From: Mitsuaria chitosanitabida ATCC BAA-476 = NBRC 102408
Lineage (GTDB): Bacteria; Pseudomonadota; Gammaproteobacteria; Burkholderiales; Burkholderiaceae_C
Reading direction: 5' to 3'
Assembly (NCBI RefSeq): GCF_001598255.1
Contig: NZ_BCYP01000006.1
Coordinates: 186,001-250,000, forward strand
DNA length: 64,000 bases
Below, one piece after another: positions 25,556 to 34,864 of the stretch. Each line of letters starts with the position of its first letter. The stretch's first letter is position 1. A program made the translations under genes and the position numbers. A model generated the notes under the pieces. The model was not told the DNA's origin. It searched no databases and worked only from the letters and a program-made list of their open reading frames with translations.

Positions 25556-26059
25556 ATGACGGTGGATGTGCAGGCCCTGCGCCGGGCGGTGTCGCCTGAT
25601 CAGTTGATCGCGATCATGGTTCATCCGGTACCGATTCCGCCGGACGCCCCGGAGATCGATGCGGTCGTCGAGCTGCTGAGAAATCCCGCGATGCTTTTCG
25701 GTGCGTCGTCATTCCCTGAGACCGAGCCTGACGCCTGCTGTCGGTACGCGTCGTGGGATCAGGTCGCGGACTATCTCGATGTCCTGGAGCGCAAGCGCAA
25801 CGTCTCCGTCACCTATGTCAGGCACCTGATGCACCTGGCCGCGTATTTCGCGTACCGGCTCGGGATGAGGCGTGCCGGGCCGGCGCTGCTGTCGGTCTTC
25901 GACGCGGAAGACGTCGTCAGCATCCGCTACGAGCTGCCCGTGCAGCTTTCGCACCAGGAGGCGTATGCGCAGACGATGGCGTTCTGGGGCGAGTTGGCCT
26001 ACGTCGATCTGTTGCAGCCCCCCTTTCATTTCCACTTCGTCGATCAGCCGGACGCCTGA
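25556..26059 (+). CDS. Unknown protein, first gene of a two-gene insert
   Basis: A 167-residue protein I do not recognise. There is no signal peptide, membrane segment or obvious catalytic motif. It is mildly acidic, with a helical middle (about residues 65-110) and an aromatic C-terminus rich in Phe and His. AAGGAG precedes the ATG. Its base composition is visibly lower in GC than the flanking genes, and a second gene follows after 40 bases. Both features suggest a small acquired operon. Given the HEPN-type partner downstream it could be the antitoxin or regulator of a pair, but that is inference only. Confidence 0.6.
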   Translation: MTVDVQALRRAVSPDQLIAIMVHPVPIPPDAPEIDAVVELLRNPAMLFGASSFPETEPDACCRYASWDQVADYLDVLERKRNVSVTYVRHLMHLAAYFAYRLGMRRAGPALLSVFDAEDVVSIRYELPVQLSHQEAYAQTMAFWGELAYVDLLQPPFHFHFVDQPDA

Positions 26060-26099
26060 CATCCGACGGTATCGGAACGTCGTTCGAGGAGGGCAGGGC

Positions 26100-26591
26100 A
26101 TGCCTACGACCAGTCACGAACTGATGAGCATCGCGCGCGAGCAAGGGCAACACGCATCGGAAGGATGGCGACGGTCGGCGATCAGCCGCGCCTACTACGC
26201 GGCCTATCACCGATGTCGGGAGTGGGAGCAGGCGCTGCCCGCGTTGGGGGCCAACATGGGAGAAGAGGGCGGGCGGCACCAGGAGCTGATCAACCGCTTG
26301 AAGCATCCGGACCGGACCTGCAGCGCCATCCTGAAGCTTCGATCGAAAGCGAATGGGGTGCAACTCGAGGTGCAGCGCGAACGCCGGGTCAAGGCCGACT
26401 ATCGCCTGGGCGATTGGGTGAGCGAGAAGGAACTTGGTGAGCAGCTTGACCAGGTGGCCCAGTTGATCGCACGCTGTGATCAGCCTTCCTGTGCGGACTC
26501 GGCGGTCCTGCGGACAGGACGCATCACGGACGCCGGCACGCCCCCACCCAGTCCCAATCCTTCCGGTACACCGCCGTCTGCACCCCGCTGA
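26100..26591 (+). CDS. HEPN-domain-like protein, possible RNase
   Basis: A 163-residue, mostly helical protein. The segment SAISRAYYAAYHRC matches the HEPN fold pattern. Arg30 and His37 form the R-X6-H arrangement used by HEPN ribonucleases (R-X4-6-H). GAGGAGGG lies 8 bases before the ATG. The last ~25 residues are Pro/Ser-rich and are encoded antisense to the end of the convergent eptA gene, which looks like read-through after loss of an older stop. Low GC and pairing with the unknown gene upstream suggest a transferred toxin-antitoxin or defence-type unit. No nucleotidyltransferase partner (MNT) is present. Confidence 0.6.
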   Translation: MPTTSHELMSIAREQGQHASEGWRRSAISRAYYAAYHRCREWEQALPALGANMGEEGGRHQELINRLKHPDRTCSAILKLRSKANGVQLEVQRERRVKADYRLGDWVSEKELGEQLDQVAQLIARCDQPSCADSAVLRTGRITDAGTPPPSPNPSGTPPSAPR

Positions 26592-28215
26592 GGCTCAGCA
26601 CCGTGTGGTACAGGCCGTCGTGGGACATCGGCGTGTCGCGGCGCTGCGCGAGGCAGGCGCTGTCCAGATGCTGCGACTGGCGCGTCTGCTCCGGCAGCCA
26701 GAGGATCAGCGGCACGTGCTTCTGCTCCTGGGGCGCGATCGCGTAGGGCATGCCGTGCAGGAACAGGTTGTTCTCGCCCAGCGATTCACCGTGATCGGAC
26801 ACGTAGAGCAGGCTCGGGTCGAACGTCGATTCCTGCGTGCCCAGCCAGTCGATGGCGCGCGCCAGCACGTGGTCGGTATAGGCGATGGTGTTGTCGTAGG
26901 CATTGCGCACCTGGTCCAGCGGGCACTGCTGCAGCGCGCTGCTGCGGCACTCGGGCTGGAAGGGCTTGCGCTCCTCCGGCGTGCGCAGGTAATAGGCCGG
27001 CCCGTGGCTGCCCATCTGGTGCAGCACCAGCACCACGCCCTTGGCCACGCGCGCCGGCTCCAGGCCGGCGATGCGCGCGTCCAGGTCGTGCAGCATCACC
27101 TCGTCCATGCACTCGCCGTCGGCACGGCACAGGCCGGCGGGGATCGGGTGGTCCGGACGCGCCGGGTTGATCGCCTGCGCATTCGGCACCCGGTCGCACA
27201 GGCCCTTGCAGCCGGACTGGTTGTCCAGCCACAGCACCGCCAGACCCGCGCGCTGCAGCACGTCCAGCAGTGTCTCCTGATTGCCCGGGTGATCGACAAA
27301 GGCTTCGCGGCCCAGCTGCGAGAACATGCAGGGCAGCGAGGCGGCCGTCGAGGTGCCACAGGACGCGACGTCGCGGTAGCTCAGCACCGGACGCTCGGAG
27401 AGCTCGGGATTCGTCGGGCGGCCGTAGCCGTTGAGCTGGAAGTTGGCCGAGCGCGCCGTCTCGCCCACCACCAGCAGCACCAGCGGCGGCTTCGCGCCCG
27501 CGGGCCGTGGCCGCAACGTGGCGTCGGCGGCGACGACCTCCGGCGGGCCCTTGGGCTTCTTCTGCTTCTGCGTGATCAGCGCCACGCTGGCCCAGATCCC
27601 GTTGACCGGGCTGACCATCTTGGTCAGGGTCTTGTTGTTGCGCAGGGTCGAGGCCAGGTCCGCCGTGCGGGTCGCCGCCAGGCCGAAGCCCAGCGCCAGC
27701 GCGACCGCCACGCTGACCAGGTTCCAGCCCAGGCGCTTGAACCAGCGCAGCTCGCTCACCCGCTGGCGCCAGATCCAGGCCAGCGGGATCAGCGCGATCA
27801 CGACCACATGCGCGAGCAAGCCCCAGCTCATCAGATCGCGGGTCTCGCGCACATCGGTTTGCAGCGCGTTGGTCACCATGGTGCTGTCGATGACGACACC
27901 GTAGCTGCCGATGAAGTAGGCCAGCGGCGCGGTGATCAGCAGCATCAGCGTCAGCAGCGGCTTCACCGCGATGCGCCACGCGAGCAGGCTGAACACGGCG
28001 CCCAGCACCATCAGCACGATGCCGGCGAACACCACGATGAACACCTTGCCGGAGGCGCCCGCGTAATCGGGCATGCCCCACATGCGCTGCCACAGCGGCC
28101 AGTTGCCCAGCACCGCTGTCCAGATCGCGGCCAGCCAGGTGAGGGAGAGGGGCGAGCGCGTCGCGCGCGGCGCGGACGTGCCGCGGTACAGGGGCGAGGA
28201 ATCGGAGAACGGCAT
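26524..28215 (-). CDS. eptA: Lipid A phosphoethanolamine transferase
   Basis: A 563-residue inner-membrane enzyme that adds phosphoethanolamine to lipid A, lowering surface charge and polymyxin binding. Five hydrophobic segments occupy residues ~25-180, followed by a periplasmic sulfatase-fold domain. Metal and nucleophile motifs are present: GETARSANF (Glu252), CGTSTAASLPCMFS with the reactive threonine, and DHGESLGE. Cysteines in CKGLCD, CRADGEC and the late C-terminus match the usual disulphides. The ATG at 28215 is preferred over a TTG at 28242. Its 3' end overlaps the HEPN-like gene tail to tail by 68 bases. No adjacent PmrAB-type system is seen. Confidence 0.92.
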   Translation of the reverse strand: MPFSDSSPLYRGTSAPRATRSPLSLTWLAAIWTAVLGNWPLWQRMWGMPDYAGASGKVFIVVFAGIVLMVLGAVFSLLAWRIAVKPLLTLMLLITAPLAYFIGSYGVVIDSTMVTNALQTDVRETRDLMSWGLLAHVVVIALIPLAWIWRQRVSELRWFKRLGWNLVSVAVALALGFGLAATRTADLASTLRNNKTLTKMVSPVNGIWASVALITQKQKKPKGPPEVVAADATLRPRPAGAKPPLVLLVVGETARSANFQLNGYGRPTNPELSERPVLSYRDVASCGTSTAASLPCMFSQLGREAFVDHPGNQETLLDVLQRAGLAVLWLDNQSGCKGLCDRVPNAQAINPARPDHPIPAGLCRADGECMDEVMLHDLDARIAGLEPARVAKGVVLVLHQMGSHGPAYYLRTPEERKPFQPECRSSALQQCPLDQVRNAYDNTIAYTDHVLARAIDWLGTQESTFDPSLLYVSDHGESLGENNLFLHGMPYAIAPQEQKHVPLILWLPEQTRQSQHLDSACLAQRRDTPMSHDGLYHTVLSLSGVQTAVYRKDWDWVGACRRP

Positions 28216-28363
28216 TCTTGTTTCGGTCAAGCCAGCGGCCAACCGATCCTTGTAGTTTTCCCAACTGAAGCGCCCCTGAAGCGGGGCTGAAGATGGCGCA
28301 TGGGTTGCACGCGCGCGTGAGCGAAGGCTGACTTGGTTGTGCGTGAGGCGCGCACGGTGGGCG

Positions 28364-30010
28364 TCATCCGCGCAGCGCCACGCCGCCCGCGGCGCGAGCG
28401 GCCTTCAGGCCCTGTCCGCTGGCCTGGACGTAGCGCCGCTGCAGCGCCTCGATGCGGGGCGCCAGCGCGTCGGGATCGCTCATGCGATCTCGGTAGCGGC
28501 GCAGCACCAGGGCCGCCATGTCGATGAGCTTGGCGTTCATCGTCTGCGTGCCTTGCTCGACCAGCAACTGGACGCCGGCCTGCGCGTCACCGCGCATGGC
28601 CTGGCGCAGACCCGCCTCGGAGATCGCGAAGACCCGGGACTGCGCCTCGCGCAGCAGCAGGGTGCTGGGCTCGTGGCCCTCGGCCATGCTGGCCATCACC
28701 TCGGTCGCCGACTTGGAGCTGCAGAAGCGCATGCCCAGCTGCGACATCAGCGTCTCCATCTCGGGCAGCTCGATGTCCTGCCGCGCCATGCGCACCCACA
28801 GCGCGATCAGCAGGCTCGCGGACTCGAGGTCGAAGTCCTCCGCGTCGATCTGCCGCGCGAAGCGCCGGGCGAGCTCGAGCGCATCCGCCAGGCGTCGCTC
28901 CATCAGCAGGCGCAGGCCGTTGAGCAGCACGTCGAAACGGCGCAAGCGGGCGTCGCGCGGCGAGCGCTCGATGCCCCACTGCAGCGCGTCCGCCGCGTAC
29001 TTCAGGCCCTTGCCGTCCTTCGTGTCGAAGCGCATCAGCGCGAGCAGGGCCAGGCTGTGCCAGTCGAAGAGCTTGGACCGCAGCCCCTGCGCGAGGCTGC
29101 GCTCCAGCATCCGGATCGCCTCGTCGCGCTGGCCGGCGTAGAAGGCCAGGGTGCCGCAGTGCTGCTGGCGCAGCAGGCAGCCCGGCGTCAGCGTCGACGC
29201 GGTCCGGTAGGTCGCCAGCGCCGCGCCGATCTCGCCTTGCTCCATCTGCACGCGGCCCATCAGGTCGTAGCTGTCGGCCTGCTCCGGCATGTCGCCGATC
29301 AGCGTCTCCAGCGTGCGGCGCGCGGCGGCCAGGTTGCCGCTCGCGACCTCGGTCCGCGCCACGCCCAGCCGCGCCCAGGGCACGGTGCGCGCGGCGATGA
29401 TGGCCTCGTAGAGCTCACGCGCCTCGGCATGGCGCTCCAGCCGCAGCAGCAGCTCGGCGCCGATGCGCGCCGCGTAGAGCCAGTAGGTGGCGCGCCGCTG
29501 GAAGCGTTCCAGGCAGAGGTCGGCGGCGTGGCCGAACTCCCGCGCGTCGATCGCGTCGAAGATGCCCTTGAGCTCGGTCTTGCGATGACGCGCGCTGGCC
29601 AGCCGGTCGGCCAGGGCGGCGCTGGTGTAGGGCTTCACCAGGTAGGCGTCGAGCGCCGCCTCCGCCGCTTCGGCGACCTTCGCATAGGAGGACTCGCCGG
29701 TCACCATCACGAAGACGGTGGAGTAGGGCAGCAGCTGCTCGCGCCGCAGTTCGTCCAGCAGGTCCTGTCCCGACATCTCCGAGCCGTCGAAGTAGTAGTC
29801 GCACAGGACGATGTCGTAGGGCTGGGTCTCCAGGATCACGCGGGCGTCGCGCACTCGCGTGGCCTGCCGCACATGGCCCACGCCCAGGTCCTTGAGCTGG
29901 GCCGTCATCAGGCTGCGCGAGGTCGCGTTGGCGTCGATGACCAGGGCCTGCGTGTTGGCCAGCGGATTGGCGTGGAGCTTGGCCAGCGGATGGGGCGAGA
30001 CGACGCTCAT
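28364..30010 (-). CDS. Receiver-domain protein with TPR-like repeats
   Basis: A 548-residue cytoplasmic signalling protein. The N-terminal receiver (about residues 20-135) has phospho-acceptor Asp71 in IVLCDYYFDG, Thr104 and Lys126 in AYLVKPYTS. The acidic pocket has a single Asp26 rather than the usual pair. The remaining ~400 residues are helical tetratricopeptide-like repeats, for example YDLMGRVQMEQGEIGAALATYRTAS. There is no output enzyme or DNA-binding domain, so it probably works by protein contact. No kinase gene is adjacent. It lies downstream of dnaJ on the same strand beyond a hairpin. Confidence 0.82.
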   Translation of the reverse strand: MSVVSPHPLAKLHANPLANTQALVIDANATSRSLMTAQLKDLGVGHVRQATRVRDARVILETQPYDIVLCDYYFDGSEMSGQDLLDELRREQLLPYSTVFVMVTGESSYAKVAEAAEAALDAYLVKPYTSAALADRLASARHRKTELKGIFDAIDAREFGHAADLCLERFQRRATYWLYAARIGAELLLRLERHAEARELYEAIIAARTVPWARLGVARTEVASGNLAAARRTLETLIGDMPEQADSYDLMGRVQMEQGEIGAALATYRTASTLTPGCLLRQQHCGTLAFYAGQRDEAIRMLERSLAQGLRSKLFDWHSLALLALMRFDTKDGKGLKYAADALQWGIERSPRDARLRRFDVLLNGLRLLMERRLADALELARRFARQIDAEDFDLESASLLIALWVRMARQDIELPEMETLMSQLGMRFCSSKSATEVMASMAEGHEPSTLLLREAQSRVFAISEAGLRQAMRGDAQAGVQLLVEQGTQTMNAKLIDMAALVLRRYRDRMSDPDALAPRIEALQRRYVQASGQGLKAARAAGGVALRG

Positions 30011-30033
30011 GACGACCGTCCGCCCAAAGTGAA

Positions 30034-30062
30034 GAAGCCCGCTCCGGGAGGAAGCGGGCTTC
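30034..30062 (-). terminator. Hairpin between dnaJ and the receiver-TPR gene
   Basis: A 10-bp perfect stem (GAAGCCCGCT with AGCGGGCTTC) encloses a 9-nt loop. On the minus strand a short T-containing stretch (TTCACTTT) follows. It lies ~140 bases after dnaJ and 24 bases before the next ATG, so it could be a dnaJ terminator or a leader hairpin of the receiver gene. Confidence 0.6.
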
Positions 30063-30202
30063 GAGATCCCCAGCGCGTGCGAATGTCGTCAACCACGCGC
30101 CGGATTGTCCATCCGGCAGGGGACGCGGCGCCTCCGGGTTTGCGTGTAAGCGACTGTCATCAAACGGTTCGCTTTCTCGCAGTGACCCGATGGCCAGGCC
30201 GA

Positions 30203-31348
30203 TTACTTGAACAGGTCCTTGACCCGATCGGTCCAGCTCTTGGCGTTCGGCGAGTGACGCTCGCCGCCGTCGCGCAGGCTCTTGTCGAGCTCCTTGAGCA
30301 GCTTGCGCTGATGCTCGGTCAGCTTGACCGGCGTCTCGATGCTGACGTGGCAGTACAGGTCGCCCGGGTAGCTCGAGCGCACGCCCTTGATGCCCTTGCC
30401 GCGCAGGCGGAAGGTCTTGCCGTGCTGCGTGCCTTCCGGCAGTTCGATCTCGGCCTTGCCGCCCAGCGTGGGCACCTCGATCGAGCCGCCCAGCGCCGCC
30501 GTCGTCATCGACACCGGCATCGTGCAGTGCAGGTCGTCGCCGTCCCGCTCGAAGATGTCGTGCTGCTTGATCCGGATCTCGATGTAGAGATCGCCCGACG
30601 GGCCGCCGTTCACGCCCGGCTCACCGTTGCCGGCGGAGCGGATGCGCATGCCCTCGTTGATGCCGGCCGGGATCTTGACTTCCAGCGTCTTGGTCTTCTT
30701 GATCTTGCCGGCGCCGTTGCAGGTGGTGCAGGGCTCGGGAATGATCTTGCCGGTGCCGTGGCAGTGCGGGCAGGTCTGCTGGATGCTGAAGAAGCCCTGG
30801 CGCATGTGCACCGTGCCGCTGCCGCCGCAGGAGCCGCAGGTCTTGGCGCTGGTGCCGGGCTTGGCGCCGCTGCCGTGGCAGGTCTCGCAGCCTTCCCAGG
30901 ACGGGATGCGGATCTGCGTTTCCTTGCCGCGCGCGGCTTCCTCCAGCGTGATCTCCATCGCGTAGCTCAGGTCGCTGCCGCGGTAGACCTGCTGGCCTCC
31001 GCCGCCGCGACGGCCGCCGCCCTGCTGGCCGAAGATGTCGCCGAAGATGTCCCCGAAGGCCTCCGCGAAGCCGCCGAAGCCCTCGCCGCCGCCCGCGCCG
31101 CGGAAGCCCTGGTTGGGGTCCACGCCGGCGTGGCCGTACTGGTCGTAGGCGGCGCGCTTCTGCGCGTCGGACAGCATCTCGTAGGCCTCCTTGGCCTCCT
31201 TGAACTTGTCCTCGGCTTCCTTGGCACCTTCGCCCTGATTGCGGTCAGGGTGGTACTTCATCGCCAGCTTGCGATACGCCTTCTTGATGTCCTCTTCGCT
31301 GGCGCTCTTCGCGACGCCCAGGACTTCGTAATAGTCACGCTTTGCCAT
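30203..31348 (-). CDS. dnaJ: Chaperone protein DnaJ
   Basis: A 381-residue Hsp40 co-chaperone that delivers unfolded clients to DnaK and stimulates its ATPase. The J domain (residues 1-70) has the HPD motif in [13 protein letters not shown] Gly/Phe-rich linker follows. Four CxxCxGxG zinc repeats occupy about residues 140-215 ([32 protein letters not shown]). It lies 119 bases downstream of dnaK beyond a strong GC-rich hairpin, so some transcripts probably stop before it. Confidence 0.98.
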   Translation of the reverse strand: MAKRDYYEVLGVAKSASEEDIKKAYRKLAMKYHPDRNQGEGAKEAEDKFKEAKEAYEMLSDAQKRAAYDQYGHAGVDPNQGFRGAGGGEGFGGFAEAFGDIFGDIFGQQGGGRRGGGGQQVYRGSDLSYAMEITLEEAARGKETQIRIPSWEGCETCHGSGAKPGTSAKTCGSCGGSGTVHMRQGFFSIQQTCPHCHGTGKIIPEPCTTCNGAGKIKKTKTLEVKIPAGINEGMRIRSAGNGEPGVNGGPSGDLYIEIRIKQHDIFERDGDDLHCTMPVSMTTAALGGSIEVPTLGGKAEIELPEGTQHGKTFRLRGKGIKGVRSSYPGDLYCHVSIETPVKLTEHQRKLLKELDKSLRDGGERHSPNAKSWTDRVKDLFK

Positions 31349-31376
31349 GGATCTTCCTGCGGCCTCAAACCAAAAC

Positions 31377-31406
31377 GCCGCGCGAGGCTAGGGGCCTCGC
31401 GCGGCG
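31377..31406 (-). terminator. Strong GC-rich hairpin between dnaK and dnaJ
   Basis: GCCTCGCGCGGC pairs with a nearly complementary arm across a short loop. On the minus strand it is followed by a T-rich stretch (GTTTTGGTTT). It probably works as a partial terminator, lowering dnaJ relative to dnaK. Confidence 0.65.
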
Positions 31407-31467
31407 GCTGTCATTGACAGCATGTTCCCGACGCGATGCCGACGTGTGGATCGTCGGCATGCCCGGC

Positions 31468-33438
31468 TTACTTCGAGTCCTTGACTTCCTTGAACTCGGC
31501 GTCGACGACGTTGTCGTCGGCCGGCTTGGACGAGGCCTGCTGCGCGCCAGCCGCTTCCGCGTGCTCGGCACCCGCGCCGGCGCCACCCGCCGCGGCCGCC
31601 TGGGCGGCTTGCGACTCGGCGTACACCTTCTCGCCCAGCTTCTGGCTGGCGGTCATCAGGGCCTCGGTCTTGGCGTCGATCTCGGCCTTGTCCTCGCCCT
31701 TGATGGCTTCTTCCAGGTCCTTGATCGCGGCTTCGATCTTTTCCTTCTCGCCGGCGTCCAGCTTGTCGCCGTGCTCGCCCAGGGACTTCTGCACCGAATG
31801 CACCAGGCCGTCGGCCTGGTTCTTGGCCTGGACCAGCTCGACCTTCTTCTTGTCCTCGGCGGCGTTGGCCTCGGCGTCCTTCACCATCTTCTCGATCTCG
31901 GCCTCGGACAGGCCGGAGTTCGCCTTGATGGTGATCTTGTTTTCCTTGCCGGTGCCCTTGTCCTTGGCGCCGACGTGCAGGATGCCGTTGGCGTCGATGT
32001 CGAAGCTCACCTCGATCTGCGGCGTGCCGCGCGGGGCCGGCGGGATGCCTTCCAGGTTGAACTCGCCCAGGCTCTTGTTGGCCTGCGCCAGTTCGCGCTC
32101 GCCCTGGTACACCTTGATGGTCACCGCGGGCTGGCTGTCCTCGGCGGTCGAGAAGGTCTGGCTGAACTTGGTCGGGATGGTCGTGTTCTTCTTGATCATC
32201 TTCGTCATCACGCCGCCCAGGGTTTCGATGCCCAGGGACAGCGGGGTGACGTCCAGCAGCAGCACGTCGGTGCGCTCGCCGCCGAGGACCTGACCCTGGA
32301 TCGCGGCGCCGACGGCCACGGCCTCATCGGGGTTCACGTCCTTGCGCGGATCCTTGCCGAAGAACTCCTTGACCTTCTCCTGCACCTTGGGCATGCGGGA
32401 CATGCCGCCGACCAGGATGACGTCGTCGATCTCGCTCACCGACACGCCGGCGTCCTTGATCGCGGTGCGGCAAGGGGCGATGGTGCGCTCGATCAGCTCG
32501 TCCACCAGCGACTCCAGCTTGGCGCGGGTCAGCTTGATGTTCAGGTGCTTCGGACCGGTGGCGTCGGCGGTGATGTAGGGCAGGTTGACGTCGGTCTGCG
32601 ACGAGGTCGACAGCTCGATCTTGGCCTTCTCGGCCGCTTCCTTCAGACGCTGCAGGGCCAGCACGTCCTTGGTCAGGTCGACGCCTTGTTCCTTTTTGAA
32701 CTCGCCGATGATGTAGTCGATGATGCGCTGGTCGAAGTCCTCGCCACCCAGGAAGGTGTCGCCGTTGGTCGACAGCACTTCGAACTGCTTCTCGCCGTCG
32801 ACGTCCGCGATCTCGATGATCGAGATGTCGAAGGTGCCGCCGCCCAGGTCGAACACCGCGATCTTGCGATCGCCGGCGCCGTGCTTGTCCAGGCCGAAGG
32901 CCAGGGCCGCGGCGGTGGGCTCGTTGATGATGCGCTTGACGTCCAGACCGGCGATGCGGCCGGCGTCCTTGGTCGCCTGACGCTGTGCGTCGTTGAAGTA
33001 GGCCGGGACCGTGATGACGGCTTCCGTGACCTCTTCACCGAGGTAGTCCTCGGCGGTCTTCTTCATCTTGCGCAGGACTTCAGCGGAGACCTGCGGGGGC
33101 GCCAGCTTCTTGCCGCGCACTTCCACCCACGCGTCGCCGTTGTCGGCGGCGGCGATGGTGTAGGGCATCAGGTCGATGTCCTTCTGGACTTCCTTTTCCT
33201 GGAACTTGCGGCCGATCAGGCGCTTCACCGCGTACAGCGTGTTGCGCGGGTTGGTGACCGCCTGGCGCTTGGCCGAGGCGCCGACCAGCACTTCGCCGTC
33301 TTCCTGATACGCAATGATCGACGGAGTGGTGCGGGCGCCTTCCGCGTTCTCGATGACGCGGGTGGTGTTGCCTTCCATGACAGCGACGCACGAGTTGGTC
33401 GTGCCCAGGTCGATGCCGATGATCTTCTTCTTGGCCAT
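31468..33438 (-). CDS. dnaK: Chaperone protein DnaK (Hsp70)
   Basis: A 656-residue ATP-dependent chaperone. The nucleotide-binding domain begins [20 protein letters not shown] and contains [35 protein letters not shown] and [16 protein letters not shown] substrate-binding domain and helical lid follow. The C-terminus is Ala/Gly-rich and ends in DAEFKEVKD, the usual GrpE/DnaJ-linked tail. GGAG lies before the ATG. The order grpE-dnaK-dnaJ is standard, with 164 bases between grpE and dnaK that hold a DnaA box. Confidence 0.99.
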   Translation of the reverse strand: MAKKKIIGIDLGTTNSCVAVMEGNTTRVIENAEGARTTPSIIAYQEDGEVLVGASAKRQAVTNPRNTLYAVKRLIGRKFQEKEVQKDIDLMPYTIAAADNGDAWVEVRGKKLAPPQVSAEVLRKMKKTAEDYLGEEVTEAVITVPAYFNDAQRQATKDAGRIAGLDVKRIINEPTAAALAFGLDKHGAGDRKIAVFDLGGGTFDISIIEIADVDGEKQFEVLSTNGDTFLGGEDFDQRIIDYIIGEFKKEQGVDLTKDVLALQRLKEAAEKAKIELSTSSQTDVNLPYITADATGPKHLNIKLTRAKLESLVDELIERTIAPCRTAIKDAGVSVSEIDDVILVGGMSRMPKVQEKVKEFFGKDPRKDVNPDEAVAVGAAIQGQVLGGERTDVLLLDVTPLSLGIETLGGVMTKMIKKNTTIPTKFSQTFSTAEDSQPAVTIKVYQGERELAQANKSLGEFNLEGIPPAPRGTPQIEVSFDIDANGILHVGAKDKGTGKENKITIKANSGLSEAEIEKMVKDAEANAAEDKKKVELVQAKNQADGLVHSVQKSLGEHGDKLDAGEKEKIEAAIKDLEEAIKGEDKAEIDAKTEALMTASQKLGEKVYAESQAAQAAAAGGAGAGAEHAEAAGAQQASSKPADDNVVDAEFKEVKDSK

Positions 33439-33556
33439 GAGGATGCTCCTGAAACTTGAAAACTGGCGGAACGGTTAGCGTCGAGGTCGGCCTTGCGGCC
33501 ATGGATCGGGCTCGTGGATCGAGCGGCTGAAACTGCGTTCCGGGATGCTTCTGATC

Positions 33557-33565
33557 TGTGGATAA
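33557..33565 (-). promoter_or_regulatory. Perfect DnaA box between grpE and dnaK
   Basis: The minus strand reads TTATCCACA, the exact DnaA 9-mer consensus, 118 bases before the dnaK ATG. A single box can be a regulatory or titration site; that use is inferred. Confidence 0.5.
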
Positions 33566-33602
33566 CTTGCCGGGCTTCAAGACCCCCGGCGATGTCGGAT
33601 GC

Positions 33603-34145
33603 TTACTTCGGCGCCGAAACGGTCACCAGCGCCGGGCGCAGCACGCGGTCGGCGATCAGGAAACCCTTCTGCAGCACGGTCACGACCGTGTTGGGGTCCT
33701 GGTCCGCCGGAACCATCGAGATGGCCTGATGCTGATGCGGGTCGAACTTGGTGCCGGCGGCCGGATTGATCTCCAGCACCTTGTTGCGCTCGAGCGCCGA
33801 CTGCAGTTGGCGCAGCGTGGCGTGCACGCCCTCCAGCACCTGCTCGACGCTGGCGTCCGGACGGCCGATGGCGGCGGTCAGGCTGTCCACCACCGGGAGC
33901 ATCGCGTCGGCGAAGCCTTCGACGGCGAACTTGCGGGCCTTGGAGACGTCTTCCTCGCCGCGGCGGCGGGTGTTCTCGACTTCGGCCTTGGCGCGCAAAT
34001 ACGCGTCGGACATCTCGGCCAGGCGGCGCTCGGTGTCGGCGAGCTTGGCCTCGGCCGTTTCGGGGATCGAGGCGGCAGCCGCGGCGGCGGCCTGCTGGGT
34101 GAGCTCGTCCAGCGTCGGATCAGGTTGTTGCTTGTCAGTCGTCAT
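33603..34145 (-). CDS. grpE: Nucleotide exchange factor GrpE
   Basis: A 180-residue DnaK nucleotide exchange factor. The N-terminal half is a long helix with [23 protein letters not shown]. The C-terminal beta domain has [16 protein letters not shown] and [23 protein letters not shown]. The ATG at 34145 gives the usual short acidic/Ala-rich start; an upstream in-frame ATG is not supported. A sigma-32 promoter lies about 85 bases upstream, making it the head of the heat-shock group. Confidence 0.97.
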   Translation of the reverse strand: MTTDKQQPDPTLDELTQQAAAAAAASIPETAEAKLADTERRLAEMSDAYLRAKAEVENTRRRGEEDVSKARKFAVEGFADAMLPVVDSLTAAIGRPDASVEQVLEGVHATLRQLQSALERNKVLEINPAAGTKFDPHQHQAISMVPADQDPNTVVTVLQKGFLIADRVLRPALVTVSAPK

Positions 34146-34227
34146 GGTTGGAATGCCCCAATGCGAAAGCCCGGGCCTCTCTGTGGAGGCGGTGCCGGCA
34201 TGAGCCGGCTTTCGGGCGACCCGCGAC

Positions 34228-34255
34228 ATATGGGGCGCATGTCCGGAGGTTCAAG
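34228..34255 (-). promoter_or_regulatory. Sigma-32 heat-shock promoter before grpE
   Basis: Read on the minus strand: CTTGAA, 14 bases, then CCCCATAT. Both elements and the spacing fit the RpoH consensus. No HrcA/CIRCE inverted repeat is visible nearby, so control by RpoH alone is likely. Confidence 0.88.
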
Positions 34256-34352
34256 AGGGGGATTCTGACATCGGCCTGATGGCAAACCCTGTACCTGATA
34301 TCCGGAGCGCCCGCGGGTGGCGAGGACCGCACGAATTGGGCGGGAGGCCGAG

Positions 34353-34814
34353 TCAGTCGATCTTCGCGCTCCAGCGGTCGTCCCACTCGGCGAGCCGGCG
34401 ACGGTCCTGCTTGGTCGGACGGCCTTGCTGGATGGTGCTGGCCGGTTCGGGCGCGAGGCGGCGGGCCTCGGCGGCGCGCTCGCGATGGGCGACGCTGTCG
34501 GCCGTCTCCTCGTAGAGCTGCTGGGCGACGGGGGCGGGGCCGCGGATGCTGCTGATGCCGGCGACGCGGACCTCGCGGTCGATCTGGCCCTGGCGAAGCC
34601 GGATGCTGTCGCCGACCCGCACGTCGCGCGAGGCCTTGACCGCCTGACCGTTGACGGTCACCCGGCCCTTGCCGATCTCCTCGACGGCGATGGCGCGCGT
34701 CTTGTAGAAGCGGGCCGCCCAGAGCCACTTGTCCAGGCGGATGGCCTCGAGCGTCGAGGTCGACGTCGAGCGCGACGGGGGAGTTTGCGGATGCGAGCGG
34801 GACGAGTGAGCCAT
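34353..34814 (-). CDS. hslR: Heat-shock protein Hsp15 (S4 RNA-binding)
   Basis: A 153-residue ribosome-associated protein that binds 50S subunits carrying stalled nascent chains. The S4 domain is IRLDKWLWAARFYKTRAIAVEEI ... VTVNGQAVKASRDVRVGDSI. The basic C-terminal tail (RPTKQDRRRLAEWDD) is typical. The first ~22 residues are Ser/Thr-rich. hslR follows hemH (gap 50 bases) and precedes grpE on the same strand. Confidence 0.93.
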   Translation of the reverse strand: MAHSSRSHPQTPPSRSTSTSTLEAIRLDKWLWAARFYKTRAIAVEEIGKGRVTVNGQAVKASRDVRVGDSIRLRQGQIDREVRVAGISSIRGPAPVAQQLYEETADSVAHRERAAEARRLAPEPASTIQQGRPTKQDRRRLAEWDDRWSAKID

Positions 34815-34864
34815 GTCCGGGAATTCTGCGCCGTTCCGGCCGATCGAGGCCAGTCCGGCGGGGT

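Noticed and set aside
25556..26591. Classical MNT-HEPN toxin-antitoxin pair
   Set aside because: The first protein has no GSx-D-x-D nucleotidyltransferase motif, so only the HEPN half is supported.
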